Positions 8,339 to 17,451 are shown, numbered from the stretch's first letter. The stretch is 64,000 nt of DNA from Pseudomonas pohangensis (GCF_900105995.1 NZ_LT629785.1:744001-808000); one strand, 5' to 3'. Made by a program: numbers and translations. The notes: generated by a model from the letters alone, not told the origin.

Positions 8339-11300
8339 TTACTTCGTCAGATATCTATTCAGTAGGGCGCGTAGGGCTGCGGGCTTGACCGGTTTGGGCA
8401 GGTAACCGAGATTGGCGGCGTGGACTTCTTCGACCAGTTCGCTGCGCGCATCGGCACTGATCACCACGCCTGGCAACTGCTCGCCCAGACGCTGGCGTAG
8501 CCAGATCATCAGCCCGGTGCCGGTTTCGCCTTCATTGAGGTGGTAGTCGACCAGTACCAGTTGCGGTGTCACGCCTTCGTCGACCAGGTGTTCGCATTCC
8601 AGCCGGTTGCGCGCCGTCCACACTTGCATGCCCCAGCGCGAGAGCAGGCTATGCATGCCGACCAGGATGCTGTCTTCGTTATCGATACACAGCACAACGA
8701 GGGATTGCGTGGTCGGTGCTGCGGGTTCTTCCGGCACAACTATTTTCGGCTCGACGGGGTTGCCCAGTGGCACGCTGACGCTGAAAACGGTTCCACGATG
8801 CGGCCAGGAGCGGACATTCAACGGGTGCTCGAGTACCCGGCAGAAGCCGTCGGCAATCGCCAGGCCCAGGCCCAGCCCCTTTTCGGCACGGGTCTGGTGA
8901 CTGTCGAGGCGTTTGAATTCTTCGAAGATGACTTTCTGCCGGTTCACGGGAATCCCCGGGCCACGATCCCAGACTTCCAGACGCAGGCGCTGGCCCTCGC
9001 GACGGACTCCCAGCAGTACATGTCCGCCGGCATAGCGAAAGGCGTTGGTAAGGAAATTCTGCAAGACCCGGCGCAGCATTTTCGGGTCGCTGTCGATAGT
9101 CAGCTTGCTGCCGCGTATGTGGAAATCCACCCCCTCGTTTCTGGCCAGCACACTGAATTCGGTACCCAGGGCATCGAAGATTTCACTCAGGGGAAAGCTG
9201 CGTCTGCGTGGCGTGATGCGACCGTTTTCCAGGCGGGAAATATCCAGCAGATCGCTGATCAGATCTTCGGCCGAGCGCAGCGAAGAGTCGAGGTTGCGCA
9301 CCAGCTCCCGGCTGTCAGCGGGCAGCTGGTCCTGCTGGTGCGACAGCGAAGCGGAGAACAGCCGTGCGGCATTCAGGGGCTGCATCAGGTCATGGCTGAC
9401 CGCTGCCAGAAAGCGGGTTTTCGACTGGTTGGCGGTTTCCGCCTCTGTGGTGGCATGGGCCAGTTCGACATTGAGCGCCGATAGTTCACCGGTACGTTCC
9501 TGCACCCGTTGTTCGAGGCCTTCATTGGCTTCCTTGAGCGCCCGTTCGGCCTCGCGGAAGGCGGTAATGTCGGTGAAGCTCATGACGAAACCGCCACCGG
9601 GCATCGGGTTGCCGATCAGTTCGATGACCCGGCCGTTGGGTAGCTGGCGTTCCGAGGTATGCGCAGTGCCCAGCCGCATCCAGTTGATCCGGCGGTTGAC
9701 CTGTTCTTCTATATCCTGATCGCCGAACAGGCCGCGCAGGGCATTGAAACGAATGATCTCGGCAATCGGCTTGCCGACCTGGATCAACCCTTCCGGGTAG
9801 TCGAACAGCTCCAGATAACGGTGATTCCATGCCACCATTTGCAGGGACTGATCAACTACGCTGATGCCCTGGGTGATGTTCTCGATGGCGCCTTGCAGCA
9901 GCGCGCGATTGAAGTGCAGCACCTCGGAGGCTTCGTCGACAATGCGTACGACGTCTTCCACCAGCATCTCGCGCCCTTCGATCGAGGCCTTGACCACGGC
10001 GCGTGCAGAAGAGGCTCCGACTACCCCGGCCAGCAGCCGTTCGGTATGGGTAATCCACTCGCCGTTGGCATTCTGTGCCGGGTTGAAAGTGCGATTCTGG
10101 CTTTCCGCCAGACGCAAGAAACTTTTCTCGGCACGCTCTTCGCCAACAAAGCGTGCGGCCAGTGCCAGTAGATCCTTGACTTGCACCGCCAGCAGCGGGC
10201 GGTTGCTTGAGCGCAGCGAACTGCGCTGACCGATAAAGCGACTGGCCTGCAAATGCTCGGCCACCCGATTCCGCGAAAGCATTGAAAAAATGAAGAAAAA
10301 CAACAAGTTGCCGCTAAGCGAGATGAAGCTTCCCTGAGTGATCGGGTCAACATCCAGGCCGAAAGGTTGGCTCTGTAACCACACCAGCCCCGGGAAGGTG
10401 TGCAGCGACCAGCCAAGTCCGTCAGCCACCATTGGCAGCACCAGCGTGTAGGCCCACAGCCCGACGCCTACGGTAAGGCCGGCAAAAACTCCGCGACTGT
10501 TCGCCTGCTTCCAGTACAGCGCGCCAACCATGGCCGGTGCCAGCTGGGTTATCGCGGCAAAGGAGATCTGGCCGATGGAGGCCAGGCTGACATTCGGACC
10601 GAACAGGCGATAGCAGAAGTACGCCATCAACAGGATCACCAGAATGCTGATGCGACGAACCGACAGCAGCCAGTGGCGAAACAGTTCGAAAGGGCGCTTG
10701 GCTTTCTGCCGGTAGAGAAGAACCGGCAGCACGATGTCGTTGCTGAGCATGGTCGACAGTGCCACGGCTTCGACGATCACCATGCCGGTGGCCGCCGATG
10801 CGCCACCGATGAAGGCCAGCAAGGCCAGCGCCGGCTGGTTTTCAGCCAAGGGCAGGCTGATGACGTAGGAATCCGGGTTGATCCCGGCGGGCAGCAGCAG
10901 CCCGCCGGCCAGTGCAATCGGCACGACAAAGATGACGGCCAGGATCAGGTAGATCGGGAAAACCCAGCGCGCCAGTTCCAGATCACGTGGTTCGGTGTTC
11001 TCCACCACGCTGACATGAAACTGTCGTGGCAGGCAGATGATGGCCATCATGGCCACGCCGGTTTGTACCAGCAGCGTTGACCAGGCCGGGGTGGCGTGCC
11101 ACAGGTCATTCAGTTGCGGGGCCTCCCTGGCCTGCGCAAGCAGGTCATCCAGACCGTTGAACAGGCCCCAGGTAGCAAACACACCGATGGCGAGGAAGGC
11201 CAGCAGCTTGACCAGTGATTCGAAGGCAATGGCCAGTACCAGCCCGCGGTGATGCTCGGTGGCATCCAGGTGGCGTGTGCCAAACAGAATGGCGAACAGG

Positions 11301-11803
11301 GCCAGCACCAGTGACACGATAAGCGCGGTGTCCTGGGCGCCGAGTCCGGTGGAGTCACTGCTGCCGGTCAGCAGGGTAACGCCAAGCACGATGCCTTTGA
11401 GTTGCAGGGCGATATAGGGCACCACACCGACCAGACAGATCAGGGTGATGGCCACTGCCAGTGGCTGGGATTTGCCATAGCGGGCGGCGATGAAGTCGGC
11501 AATCGAGGTGATGTTTTCCTGCTTGCTGATCATCACCATCTTCTGCAGCACCCAGGGTGCGAACAGCAACAGCAGTACCGGCCCCAGATAGGTCGGTATG
11601 AATGACCAGAGCTGTCCGGTGGCCTGTCCAACGGCACCAAAGAAGGTCCAGCTGGTGCAGTACACCGCCAGTGACAGGCTGAACACCCAGGCGCGCAGGC
11701 GCGGGGACAAGGCCGTGCGGCGCTCTCCATAGAAAGCGATGGCAAACAGGATGGCCATGTACGTCAGGCTGACTGCGGCGATCAATACGCTGGACAGCGA
11801 CAT
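8339..11803 (-). CDS. Sodium:solute symporter-like hybrid sensor histidine kinase
   Basis: The product has 1154 residues. Residues 1 to about 510 carry about 13 membrane segments of the sodium:solute symporter fold. A PAS domain follows at about 640-745, a coiled-coil linker at 750-790, a HisKA box AVSHDLMQPLN with phospho-acceptor His804, a HATPase domain with DRGPGIP (946-952) and GLGLGLAI (976-983), and a receiver domain with Asp1086 in LVDYH and Lys1137. This is the CbrA/NahK-like architecture, and I recall PA3271 as the closest P. aeruginosa relative. It may sense a transported nutrient and pass phosphate to an unlinked response regulator, since no partner regulator is adjacent. Confidence 0.93.
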   Translation of the reverse strand: MSLSSVLIAAVSLTYMAILFAIAFYGERRTALSPRLRAWVFSLSLAVYCTSWTFFGAVGQATGQLWSFIPTYLGPVLLLLFAPWVLQKMVMISKQENITSIADFIAARYGKSQPLAVAITLICLVGVVPYIALQLKGIVLGVTLLTGSSDSTGLGAQDTALIVSLVLALFAILFGTRHLDATEHHRGLVLAIAFESLVKLLAFLAIGVFATWGLFNGLDDLLAQAREAPQLNDLWHATPAWSTLLVQTGVAMMAIICLPRQFHVSVVENTEPRDLELARWVFPIYLILAVIFVVPIALAGGLLLPAGINPDSYVISLPLAENQPALALLAFIGGASAATGMVIVEAVALSTMLSNDIVLPVLLYRQKAKRPFELFRHWLLSVRRISILVILLMAYFCYRLFGPNVSLASIGQISFAAITQLAPAMVGALYWKQANSRGVFAGLTVGVGLWAYTLVLPMVADGLGWSLHTFPGLVWLQSQPFGLDVDPITQGSFISLSGNLLFFFIFSMLSRNRVAEHLQASRFIGQRSSLRSSNRPLLAVQVKDLLALAARFVGEERAEKSFLRLAESQNRTFNPAQNANGEWITHTERLLAGVVGASSARAVVKASIEGREMLVEDVVRIVDEASEVLHFNRALLQGAIENITQGISVVDQSLQMVAWNHRYLELFDYPEGLIQVGKPIAEIIRFNALRGLFGDQDIEEQVNRRINWMRLGTAHTSERQLPNGRVIELIGNPMPGGGFVMSFTDITAFREAERALKEANEGLEQRVQERTGELSALNVELAHATTEAETANQSKTRFLAAVSHDLMQPLNAARLFSASLSHQQDQLPADSRELVRNLDSSLRSAEDLISDLLDISRLENGRITPRRRSFPLSEIFDALGTEFSVLARNEGVDFHIRGSKLTIDSDPKMLRRVLQNFLTNAFRYAGGHVLLGVRREGQRLRLEVWDRGPGIPVNRQKVIFEEFKRLDSHQTRAEKGLGLGLAIADGFCRVLEHPLNVRSWPHRGTVFSVSVPLGNPVEPKIVVPEEPAAPTTQSLVVLCIDNEDSILVGMHSLLSRWGMQVWTARNRLECEHLVDEGVTPQLVLVDYHLNEGETGTGLMIWLRQRLGEQLPGVVISADARSELVEEVHAANLGYLPKPVKPAALRALLNRYLTK

Positions 11804-12028
11804 GCAAACTCCGGCAATCAGGACATGGCTGCAGTTTAGTGTGAAACAGGCCCTTCAGGCCAAGGGTGGCAGCCTGAGCATTGCCAGTGTTACAGCAAAA
11901 AGTACGGCGGCGGCGCAACTTTCGACCAAAGTCGTAGCCAGCAAAGGCTGTGAATTGTTCAGCACAACAGCGCTGGTGCGCAAACGTCCGAGGGACTTTT
12001 GCGCACCAGAGCAGGCGGTCTGCGCGGG

Positions 12029-12949
12029 TCAGATCCCCTGCGGCAGCTCTTCGCCACCGAGTGCTTCGATCAGTTGCGGCAGGAACTCGATGAAAGTCAG
12101 CATCATCAGGGTGAAGCTGGCATCCTGTTGCCCCAGCGCATCATCCCCGCCATCCTCGGCGGCCTGATCCTGCAGCAGATCCTCGAAACGCAGGCGCTTG
12201 AGCGCCAGCTTGTCATCGATCAGCAGTGACAGCTTGTCCTCCCAGGCCACACTCAGTTTGGTTACCAGCATGCCTGCCTCGAGATGGTTCTGGATTTCCG
12301 CGCTGCCCAGATCCTGCCGCTTGCAGCGAATGGTGCCGCCGTCTTCGTGGGCGTCACGCAGTTCACACTCATCGAGCAGATGCAGGCCGTTGCTGGCTTG
12401 CTGTTGCTTCATCCAGCCGGTAAAGGTGGCGGTAGGCGCCATTTTCACCGTCAGTGGCCGTACCGGCAGGGAGCCGATGGCCTCGCGCAGGGTGGACAGC
12501 AGGTCTTCGGCACGCTTGGGGCTGGAGGCGTCCACCAGGATCAGCCCCTGTTTCGGCGCAATGGCAGCGAAGGTAACGCCCTTGCGGATAAAGGCGCGCG
12601 GCAGAAAGCTCTGCACGATGTCGTCCTTGAGCTGCTCGCGTTCCTTCTTGTAGACCTTGCGCATTTCACCGGCTTCGATTTCGTCGACCTTTTCCTTCAG
12701 CGCATCACGCACCACGCTGCTCGGCAGTATGCGTTCTTCCTTGCGTGCGGCGATCAGCAGAAAGTCCTGGCTGGCATGCACCAGCGGCGCATCATCGCCC
12801 TTGCCAAAGGGTGCGACAAAGCCATAAGTGGCCATTTCCTGGTGGGTGCAGGGCTTGGCCGGTTTGCTGGCCAGTGCGGCTTCGAGCGTATCGGTGGACA
12901 GGTCAATGTCCTGGGTCAGACGGTAAACAAGCAAATTGCGGAACCACAT
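12029..12949 (-). CDS. rdgC: Recombination-associated protein RdgC
   Basis: The product has 306 residues, the normal RdgC length. The N-terminus MWFRNLLVYRLTQ and the block FGFVAPFG (here YGFVAPFGKGDDA) are diagnostic. RdgC is a ring-shaped dimeric DNA-binding protein of the nucleoid that limits RecA filament action. GGAGAG precedes the ATG. The 225 bases between its stop and the hybrid kinase contain no gene. Expression away from the tRNA promoter on the opposite strand makes the 12950-13106 interval a divergent control region. Confidence 0.95.
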   Translation of the reverse strand: MWFRNLLVYRLTQDIDLSTDTLEAALASKPAKPCTHQEMATYGFVAPFGKGDDAPLVHASQDFLLIAARKEERILPSSVVRDALKEKVDEIEAGEMRKVYKKEREQLKDDIVQSFLPRAFIRKGVTFAAIAPKQGLILVDASSPKRAEDLLSTLREAIGSLPVRPLTVKMAPTATFTGWMKQQQASNGLHLLDECELRDAHEDGGTIRCKRQDLGSAEIQNHLEAGMLVTKLSVAWEDKLSLLIDDKLALKRLRFEDLLQDQAAEDGGDDALGQQDASFTLMMLTFIEFLPQLIEALGGEELPQGI

Positions 12950-13057
12950 GGGGTGACTCTCCAGACAAGCGGGCGGGCATTATTGTCGGGTTGGCGGCTG
13001 AGGCCAAGCCCGAGCTAAGCCTTTGGATAGTCGAGCAATTATATTTTCACTTGGGGG

Positions 13058-13086
13058 TTGTCAGGCTGTGGCTCGCTCCGTAGAAT
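13058..13086 (+). promoter_or_regulatory. Sigma-70 promoter of the tRNA-Val/tRNA-Asp unit
   Basis: TTGTCA (13058-13063) and TAGAAT (13081-13086) are separated by exactly 17 bases. An A/T-rich stretch (AATTATATTTT) lies upstream where an UP element would be, and a GC-rich discriminator (GCGCCCC) follows the -10. That combination is typical of growth-rate-regulated stable RNA promoters. The predicted transcription start is about 13 bases before the first tRNA. Confidence 0.75.
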
Positions 13087-13106
13087 GCGCCCCACTTCGA
13101 GAGCAA

Positions 13107-13182
13107 GGGTGATTAGCTCAGCCGGGAGAGCATCTGCCTTACAAGCAGAGGGTCGGCGGTTCGATCCCGTCATCACCCACCA
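13107..13182 (+). tRNA. tRNA-Val (anticodon TAC)
   Basis: It is a 76-base cloverleaf with acceptor stem GGGTGAT/ATCACCC, D-arm GCTCAGCCGGGAGAGC, anticodon stem CTGCC/GGCAG-like around CTTACAA, and T-arm GGCGGTTCGATCCCGTC. The CCA end is encoded. The anticodon TAC reads GUA and other Val codons. It lies 14 bases before tRNA-Asp, so the two are processed from one transcript. Confidence 0.96.
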
Positions 13183-13196
13183 TCTTGAGGTTACGC

Positions 13197-13273
13197 GCAG
13201 CGGTAGTTCAGTCGGTTAGAATACCGGCCTGTCACGCCGGGGGTCGCGGGTTCGAGTCCCGTCCGCTGCGCCA
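13197..13273 (+). tRNA. tRNA-Asp (anticodon GTC)
   Basis: It is a 77-base cloverleaf with acceptor stem GCAGCGG/CCGCTGC, anticodon stem CCGGCCT-GTC-ACGCCGG and T-arm GCGGGTTCGAGTCCCGT. G is the discriminator base and CCA is encoded. The second acceptor pair is C-G where the usual gamma-proteobacterial tRNA-Asp has G-C (GGAGCGG/CCGCTCC). The change is compensated on both sides, so the gene is intact. Confidence 0.96.
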
Positions 13274-13282
13274 TTTATTCCG

Positions 13283-13315
13283 AAAACGGGCACTTCGCAA
13301 GAAGTGCCCGTTTTT
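13283..13315. terminator. Intrinsic terminator of the tRNA unit (bidirectional)
   Basis: Stem CGGGCACTT/AAGTGCCCG with loop CGCAAG is followed by TTTTT on the plus strand and flanked by AAAA on the other side, so it also works for the convergent small gene. Its right end overlaps the stop codon region of that gene at 13314. Confidence 0.9.
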
Positions 13316-13589
13316 ATTTGTCTGCGCTTAAGCCATTGCCGCCCTTGCCCGGAAAGTACCGGGCAAAGTGCACATAGTGCAGTGCGCCTAAAGCGGCCTG
13401 TATCTGCGGCTTGACCGCATCGAGAATGCTCAGCAGCGCCGGCATCTGCGCCGGATTCTTCAAGGTAAGAAACAGGTTGAGGGCGTTTTGCACCTGTTGC
13501 TCGAGTGCCTGATCGCCCAGATCATAGGGCTGGCGGCAGGCGTCCTCGACGGTCGAAGTAATGGATGTGCCGGTTTTTACTTCATGCAT
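13314..13589 (-). CDS. Small conserved-looking protein, function unknown
   Basis: The product has 91 residues with no signal peptide or membrane segment. After a polar N-terminus it is a run of predicted amphipathic helices (LEQQVQNALNLFLTLKNP, MPALLSILDAVKPQIQAAL) ending in LHYVHFARYFPG. I do not recognise the family with certainty; the VHFAR segment recalls the N-terminal part of some heme-peroxidase or catalase-like proteins, a weak resemblance. A GGGAAT lies before the ATG. It is 57 bases downstream of the diguanylate cyclase on the same strand and may be co-transcribed with it. Confidence 0.6.
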   Translation of the reverse strand: MHEVKTGTSITSTVEDACRQPYDLGDQALEQQVQNALNLFLTLKNPAQMPALLSILDAVKPQIQAALGALHYVHFARYFPGKGGNGLSADK

Positions 13590-13646
13590 GACGTTCTATT
13601 CCCTTAGATTTGTAGCGGCGTCCACAACGGGTAGAGATTGATTCGT

Positions 13647-15509
13647 TCAGGCGATGGCTGTTCCGGCCAGAACAACCTGATTGCGCCCGTCCGCTTTGGC
13701 ACGGTACAAGGCGTTGTCTGCCGCTTTGATCAGCGTCTCGGGTGATGCATCCGGGCGCGGAATAACACTGGCTACTCCGATGGAGACTGTCAGGTAACCG
13801 ACAGCGGAGTCTGCGTGTGCAATGTTGTGGGCGCAAAGTGCAGCGCAGATTTTTTCTGCGAGTTGCGCGGCGTGGTGGCCGTTGGTGTTGGGAACGATAA
13901 AGGCAAACTCCTCGCCACCATAGCGAGCAACCAGCTCGGCGGGGCGTGAAACGTTTTGTGTCAGTATCTGCGCCACTGTCTTCAGGCATTCATCGCCTTC
14001 AAGATGGCCATAGCGGTCATTGAACTTCTTGAAGTGATCGACATCAAGCAATGCCAGGGCCAGCGGTGTTCCTGTGCGCTCCGCACGTTTCCATTCGTTA
14101 CCCAGAACGACATCGAACTGGCGGCGGTTGGCAATCCCGGTCAGGCCGTCGGTGACGCTGAGTTCTTTCAGCTTGCGCATTGCCGCACTGAGTTCTTCGG
14201 TGCGCTGGATGACGCGTGCTTCCAGTTGCCGCTCGGAGAGCCTGACGCTGTCGAGCAGTTCCTGCTTGCTGTTCAGCGCCTCTTCCTGGGCAAGGATTTT
14301 TTCCCGGCGGATCATGTTGAAGCGGTCAGCGAGGGCAAATGCCAGTAGCAGCATTTCAAGGCCTGAACCTATCTGCCCGGCGTTGGCAGTAAAGCCGTTG
14401 TGCGCCAGGATGCCCATGGCGGTCAGGGTGTAGGTGATGACGCCCAACAGGTAAAAGGTAAAGGCTATGACAAAGAAGTAGGCACTGCGCTGGCGCTTCA
14501 GAACGCAGTAAAACGCTATGCCGAAAATCAGCAGATATACGCACAGGACGAATATCTGCCCGAGAACAAAGGCACCGGGTAGCGAAGCCAGATCCCCGAA
14601 CAGGAGTAACAGCATTACCCCGACTACCGTGATCAGCAGCCGGTCGAGTCTTGGCACCCTGATTGGTGTGGAGAGCATGTGACGGGTGAAGATGGCGAAG
14701 ATGCTGGCTTGCATCACTGCTGTAATCGACATGGCCTTTTCTGCCCATATTCCCGCCCCGGGCCATAAAAATTCATGGGCCAGGCCGAAAAATGCCGCAA
14801 AGGTCACTACCGTGGTTGCCGCAAAGATGACGTAGATCAGGTAGATTTTTTCCCGCAGCGCAATGAAGAGCAGCAGGTTGAACAAGCCCATGGCGGTAGC
14901 AATGCCGTAGTACCAGGCTTGGGTCATGTAGTCCTTGCGTTCATGGGCCTGGAAGGCCTCGGTTGACCAGATCTGCGCAGGTACCAGCAGGTCGGTATTG
15001 GATTGCAGGCGGAAATAGTAGGTCTGCTCGGAGTGGGGCGGCAAAGTCACCGGGAATACAAAGTTGCGGTTGGCATAAGGGCGGGTGCTGAAAGGCTTTG
15101 CAGCGCCTGTGAGCTCGGATTGGTAACCGCCATCAGCTAACGGAATATGCAGCTGGACATCGGAAATGCGCGGAAAATCCAGTTCGATAATGCGCTGCAG
15201 CGCTTGATCCGTAGGATTTTGCAGGCGGAAGCGAAACCAGTAGGGCGTGGCCGTGGTGCCGTAGGCGAGGGGCTGGGTATGCGGATGACCGCCAGCGAAG
15301 CGGGTGGCAATCTCTGGTGTCTGCACATCGGCCAGCGACAGACTGGCGCTGTCGTCTTGCAGAACGCTGAAATATCCGGTTAGCGGGATCCGCTCAGCAC
15401 CAATCTGGCTGGCGTCCAGTGCTTTCTCGCTGGCGAAGGCGCTGCTAACCAGGCCCAAGGCACAGAACAGCAGGGACATCATCATGCGATATCGGTACTG
15501 CTTATTCAT
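13647..15509 (-). CDS. Membrane diguanylate cyclase (7TMR-DISM plus GGDEF)
   Basis: From the ATG at 15509 (MNKQYRYR) the product has 620 residues; an ATG at 15524 gives five more. A signal peptide ends near ASEKALD. It is followed by a periplasmic DISMED2 beta domain (about 40-180), seven membrane helices (about 200-400), a coiled coil, and a GGDEF domain with GGEEF (about 531-535). The positions before GGEEF read RPAE, so the RxxD inhibitory I-site is absent. It should make cyclic di-GMP in the cytoplasm in response to a periplasmic ligand, probably a carbohydrate or similar. It is divergent from the FKBP gene. Confidence 0.92.
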   Translation of the reverse strand: MNKQYRYRMMMSLLFCALGLVSSAFASEKALDASQIGAERIPLTGYFSVLQDDSASLSLADVQTPEIATRFAGGHPHTQPLAYGTTATPYWFRFRLQNPTDQALQRIIELDFPRISDVQLHIPLADGGYQSELTGAAKPFSTRPYANRNFVFPVTLPPHSEQTYYFRLQSNTDLLVPAQIWSTEAFQAHERKDYMTQAWYYGIATAMGLFNLLLFIALREKIYLIYVIFAATTVVTFAAFFGLAHEFLWPGAGIWAEKAMSITAVMQASIFAIFTRHMLSTPIRVPRLDRLLITVVGVMLLLLFGDLASLPGAFVLGQIFVLCVYLLIFGIAFYCVLKRQRSAYFFVIAFTFYLLGVITYTLTAMGILAHNGFTANAGQIGSGLEMLLLAFALADRFNMIRREKILAQEEALNSKQELLDSVRLSERQLEARVIQRTEELSAAMRKLKELSVTDGLTGIANRRQFDVVLGNEWKRAERTGTPLALALLDVDHFKKFNDRYGHLEGDECLKTVAQILTQNVSRPAELVARYGGEEFAFIVPNTNGHHAAQLAEKICAALCAHNIAHADSAVGYLTVSIGVASVIPRPDASPETLIKAADNALYRAKADGRNQVVLAGTAIA

Positions 15510-15813
15510 AATTCCCGCATCCACATCTGTACTTGTGCGTAATTATTATTGAAAGTCGCCCAATTAAACCTGTTCAAACCCGGCTTGTCGAAGGGTCTTT
15601 CACCCGGCAAGACACGTCCTCGCAGTTACAGCCACAGTGGGGGCAAGACGTCTGTGCCGCTGGCCGGCATGCAACAAAAGCCAGCAGCCAGACAGAGCAA
15701 TGCACTGCCGGCGGAACTTATCCGTGGATTACGGTTCCTATCGCGCAACCCCGCCTGCTAAGCTCGCGGCTTCATCAAAACCGCCGCAAGGCATCAGTCA
15801 TCAAGGAATGCTC

Positions 15814-16533
15814 ATGAAACATCATCGTTTGGCGGCGGCCGTGGTTATGGCCACTCTGGTTCTGGCCGGTTGCAATGCAGAGAAAGCCGAAGCTCCGTTT
15901 GAACTCAAGACTCCTGCGCAAAAAGCTTCCTACGGTATCGGTCTGAACATGGGCCAGAGTCTGGTGCAGGAAGGTATGACCGACCTGGATGCCAAAGCCG
16001 TTGCCATGGGTATCGAAGATGCCATGGGCAAGAAAGAACAGCGCCTGAAAAACGAAGAGCTGGTTGAGGCATTTGCCTTCCTGCAAAAGCGTGCCGAAGA
16101 GCAGAAAGCCCAGCTAACAGAAGAAACGAGCAAAGCGGGCAAGAAGTTCCTCGAAGAAAATGCCAAGCGTGAAGGCGTGGTAACCACGGCTTCCGGTCTG
16201 CAGTATGAAGTAGTGACCAAGGGCGAAGGCGCAATGCCAACCGCTACCGATGTGGTCAGTGTGCATTACGAAGGTCGCCTGGTTGACGGCACGGTGTTCG
16301 ACAGTTCGATTCAGCGCGGTAGCCCGATCGATCTGCCGGTTAACGGAGTGATTGCCGGTTGGGTAGAAGCGCTGCAACTGATGCACGTGGGCGAGAAGGT
16401 CAAGCTGTTCATCCCCAGCGAGCTGGCTTATGGCGATCAGAGCCCGACCCCGGCAATACCGCCAAATTCGGTGTTGGTGTTTGATCTGGAGTTGCTCAGC
16501 ATCAAACAGCCGGAAGCTGCTGAAGCCCAGTAG
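15814..16533 (+). CDS. FKBP-type peptidyl-prolyl isomerase lipoprotein
   Basis: I chose the ATG at 15814 because AAGGA lies six bases upstream; the open frame to 15637 has no support. The 239-residue product has a lipoprotein signal (LVLAGC, Cys20). An FklB/Mip-type N-terminal helical dimerisation domain follows (KASYGIGLNMGQSL), then an FKBP domain from about 130 with VHYEGRLVDGTVFDSS and the IPSELAYG loop. It acts as a periplasmic or outer-membrane-anchored proline isomerase. I recall PA3262 as the P. aeruginosa equivalent. Confidence 0.92.
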   Translation: MKHHRLAAAVVMATLVLAGCNAEKAEAPFELKTPAQKASYGIGLNMGQSLVQEGMTDLDAKAVAMGIEDAMGKKEQRLKNEELVEAFAFLQKRAEEQKAQLTEETSKAGKKFLEENAKREGVVTTASGLQYEVVTKGEGAMPTATDVVSVHYEGRLVDGTVFDSSIQRGSPIDLPVNGVIAGWVEALQLMHVGEKVKLFIPSELAYGDQSPTPAIPPNSVLVFDLELLSIKQPEAAEAQ

Positions 16534-16549
16534 TAAATCTGCCTGATCT

Positions 16550-16584
16550 GCCAGCGCCCCGCTTGTCGGGGCGTTGGCATTTTT
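16550..16584 (+). terminator. Intrinsic terminator after the FKBP gene
   Basis: GCCAGCGCCCCG and CGGGGCGTTGGC form a 12-pair stem around CTTGT (allowing one G-T pair) followed by ATTTTT. It starts 17 bases after the FKBP stop codon. Confidence 0.9.
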
Positions 16585-17121
16585 GGCGTCAGGAATCCGG
16601 TTTTACCGCCGTTTGGCGTAATCCTGGCAAGGCCGGTGTTACTGTTATGCACATTTTCACGAAACGCCTGGCAAATAGACTGTAACAGCAGCTGCAGATG
16701 CGTTATAAACACGTAACTGTATGATTTTCCTGAATTAAAATATTGAGACTAAAAACTGTTCGATCTGTACGAAAGCCACTGATGGCGCGGCTTCAGGCGT
16801 TACTTCAATAGACTGTTCACAGGGTTATCCACAGCTTTTGTGGGTAACTGAGCCGAGCGCAGTAGCCATGCGGGTTCTAGCTTGTTGGGCAGATTCCTGT
16901 GGCGGGATTGACGTTGTTACCGGGTGCTTCGGCAAGGTTGATTTTGCCGCTCGGGGATTGGCCGATTCTGTTGTTTTGGCGGGCGCGGGCCAGCGAGTTC
17001 GAGAGGCAATTATGCCGTTACAGGGTTCCCGATGACCGCCGCAGGGTGTCAGCCTGCTAAGATTAAGGCGTGCCTGCACAGGGCCGGCCCGTTCGGGGTT
17101 TTACCAGAGAGCTGTTGGGAA
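16585..17121. other. Gene-free interval with DnaA-box-like palindrome
   Basis: There is no convincing gene over about 540 bases. The central part (about 16690-16780) is AT-rich (AATTAAAATATTGAGACT). It is followed by TGTTCACAG and then an inverted pair of DnaA-box-like 9-mers at 16825-16847. The right half is GC-rich and leads to the XRE gene. It presumably contains the promoter of that operon, but I cannot place it firmly. Confidence 0.5.
16825..16847. promoter_or_regulatory. Inverted pair of DnaA-box-like sites
   Basis: TTATCCACA (16825-16833) matches the strict DnaA box consensus. TGTGGGTAA (16839-16847) is its inverse with one change, five bases away. A further near-box, TGTTCACAG, lies at 16814-16822. 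No replication gene is nearby, so a regulatory or DnaA-titrating role is only a possibility. Confidence 0.5.
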
Positions 17122-17451
17122 ATGAATGTGCAAGTGATCATGCGTGAAGGTCAGCCGGAGTATGCGGTTCTGCCCTGGCTGGAGTATCAGGCTTTATTGC
17201 AGGCTGCGGGAAACCGCAGAGAAGCGGTACCACAGGTAAAAAACGAAACGCGCCCGGCGCTGGCCAGCCTGAGCGAGTTGTCAGCCTTGCGCCAGTCGCG
17301 GGCTATCAGCCTGGAAGATCTGGCACGCTCGGCGGGTATCAGTCCGCATTATCTGGCAATGATCGAAAAGGGTGAGCGAGTGGCCGAGGGCCCGATCGCC
17401 AGAGCGCTGGCCCAGAGTCTGGGTGTGGCGGGCTGGGAGGACGGACAGTGA
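17122..17451 (+). CDS. XRE-family DNA-binding protein
   Basis: From the ATG at 17122 the product has 109 residues; the frame extends upstream to 17032 without a better start. The N-terminal 30 residues (REGQPEYAVLPWLEYQALL) resemble the dimerisation segment of antitoxin-like regulators. The C-terminal half is a helix-turn-helix of the XRE/Cro type (LSALRQSRAISLEDLARSAG, then ISPHYLAMIEKGERV). No toxin partner is recognisable next to it. The stop overlaps the next gene by four bases, so it heads a three-gene operon. Confidence 0.75.
   Translation: MNVQVIMREGQPEYAVLPWLEYQALLQAAGNRREAVPQVKNETRPALASLSELSALRQSRAISLEDLARSAGISPHYLAMIEKGERVAEGPIARALAQSLGVAGWEDGQ

Noticed and set aside
16814..16847. 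Chromosomal replication origin
   Set aside because: There are only three DnaA-like boxes, and no dnaA, dnaN, rpmH, parAB or gidA gene is present.
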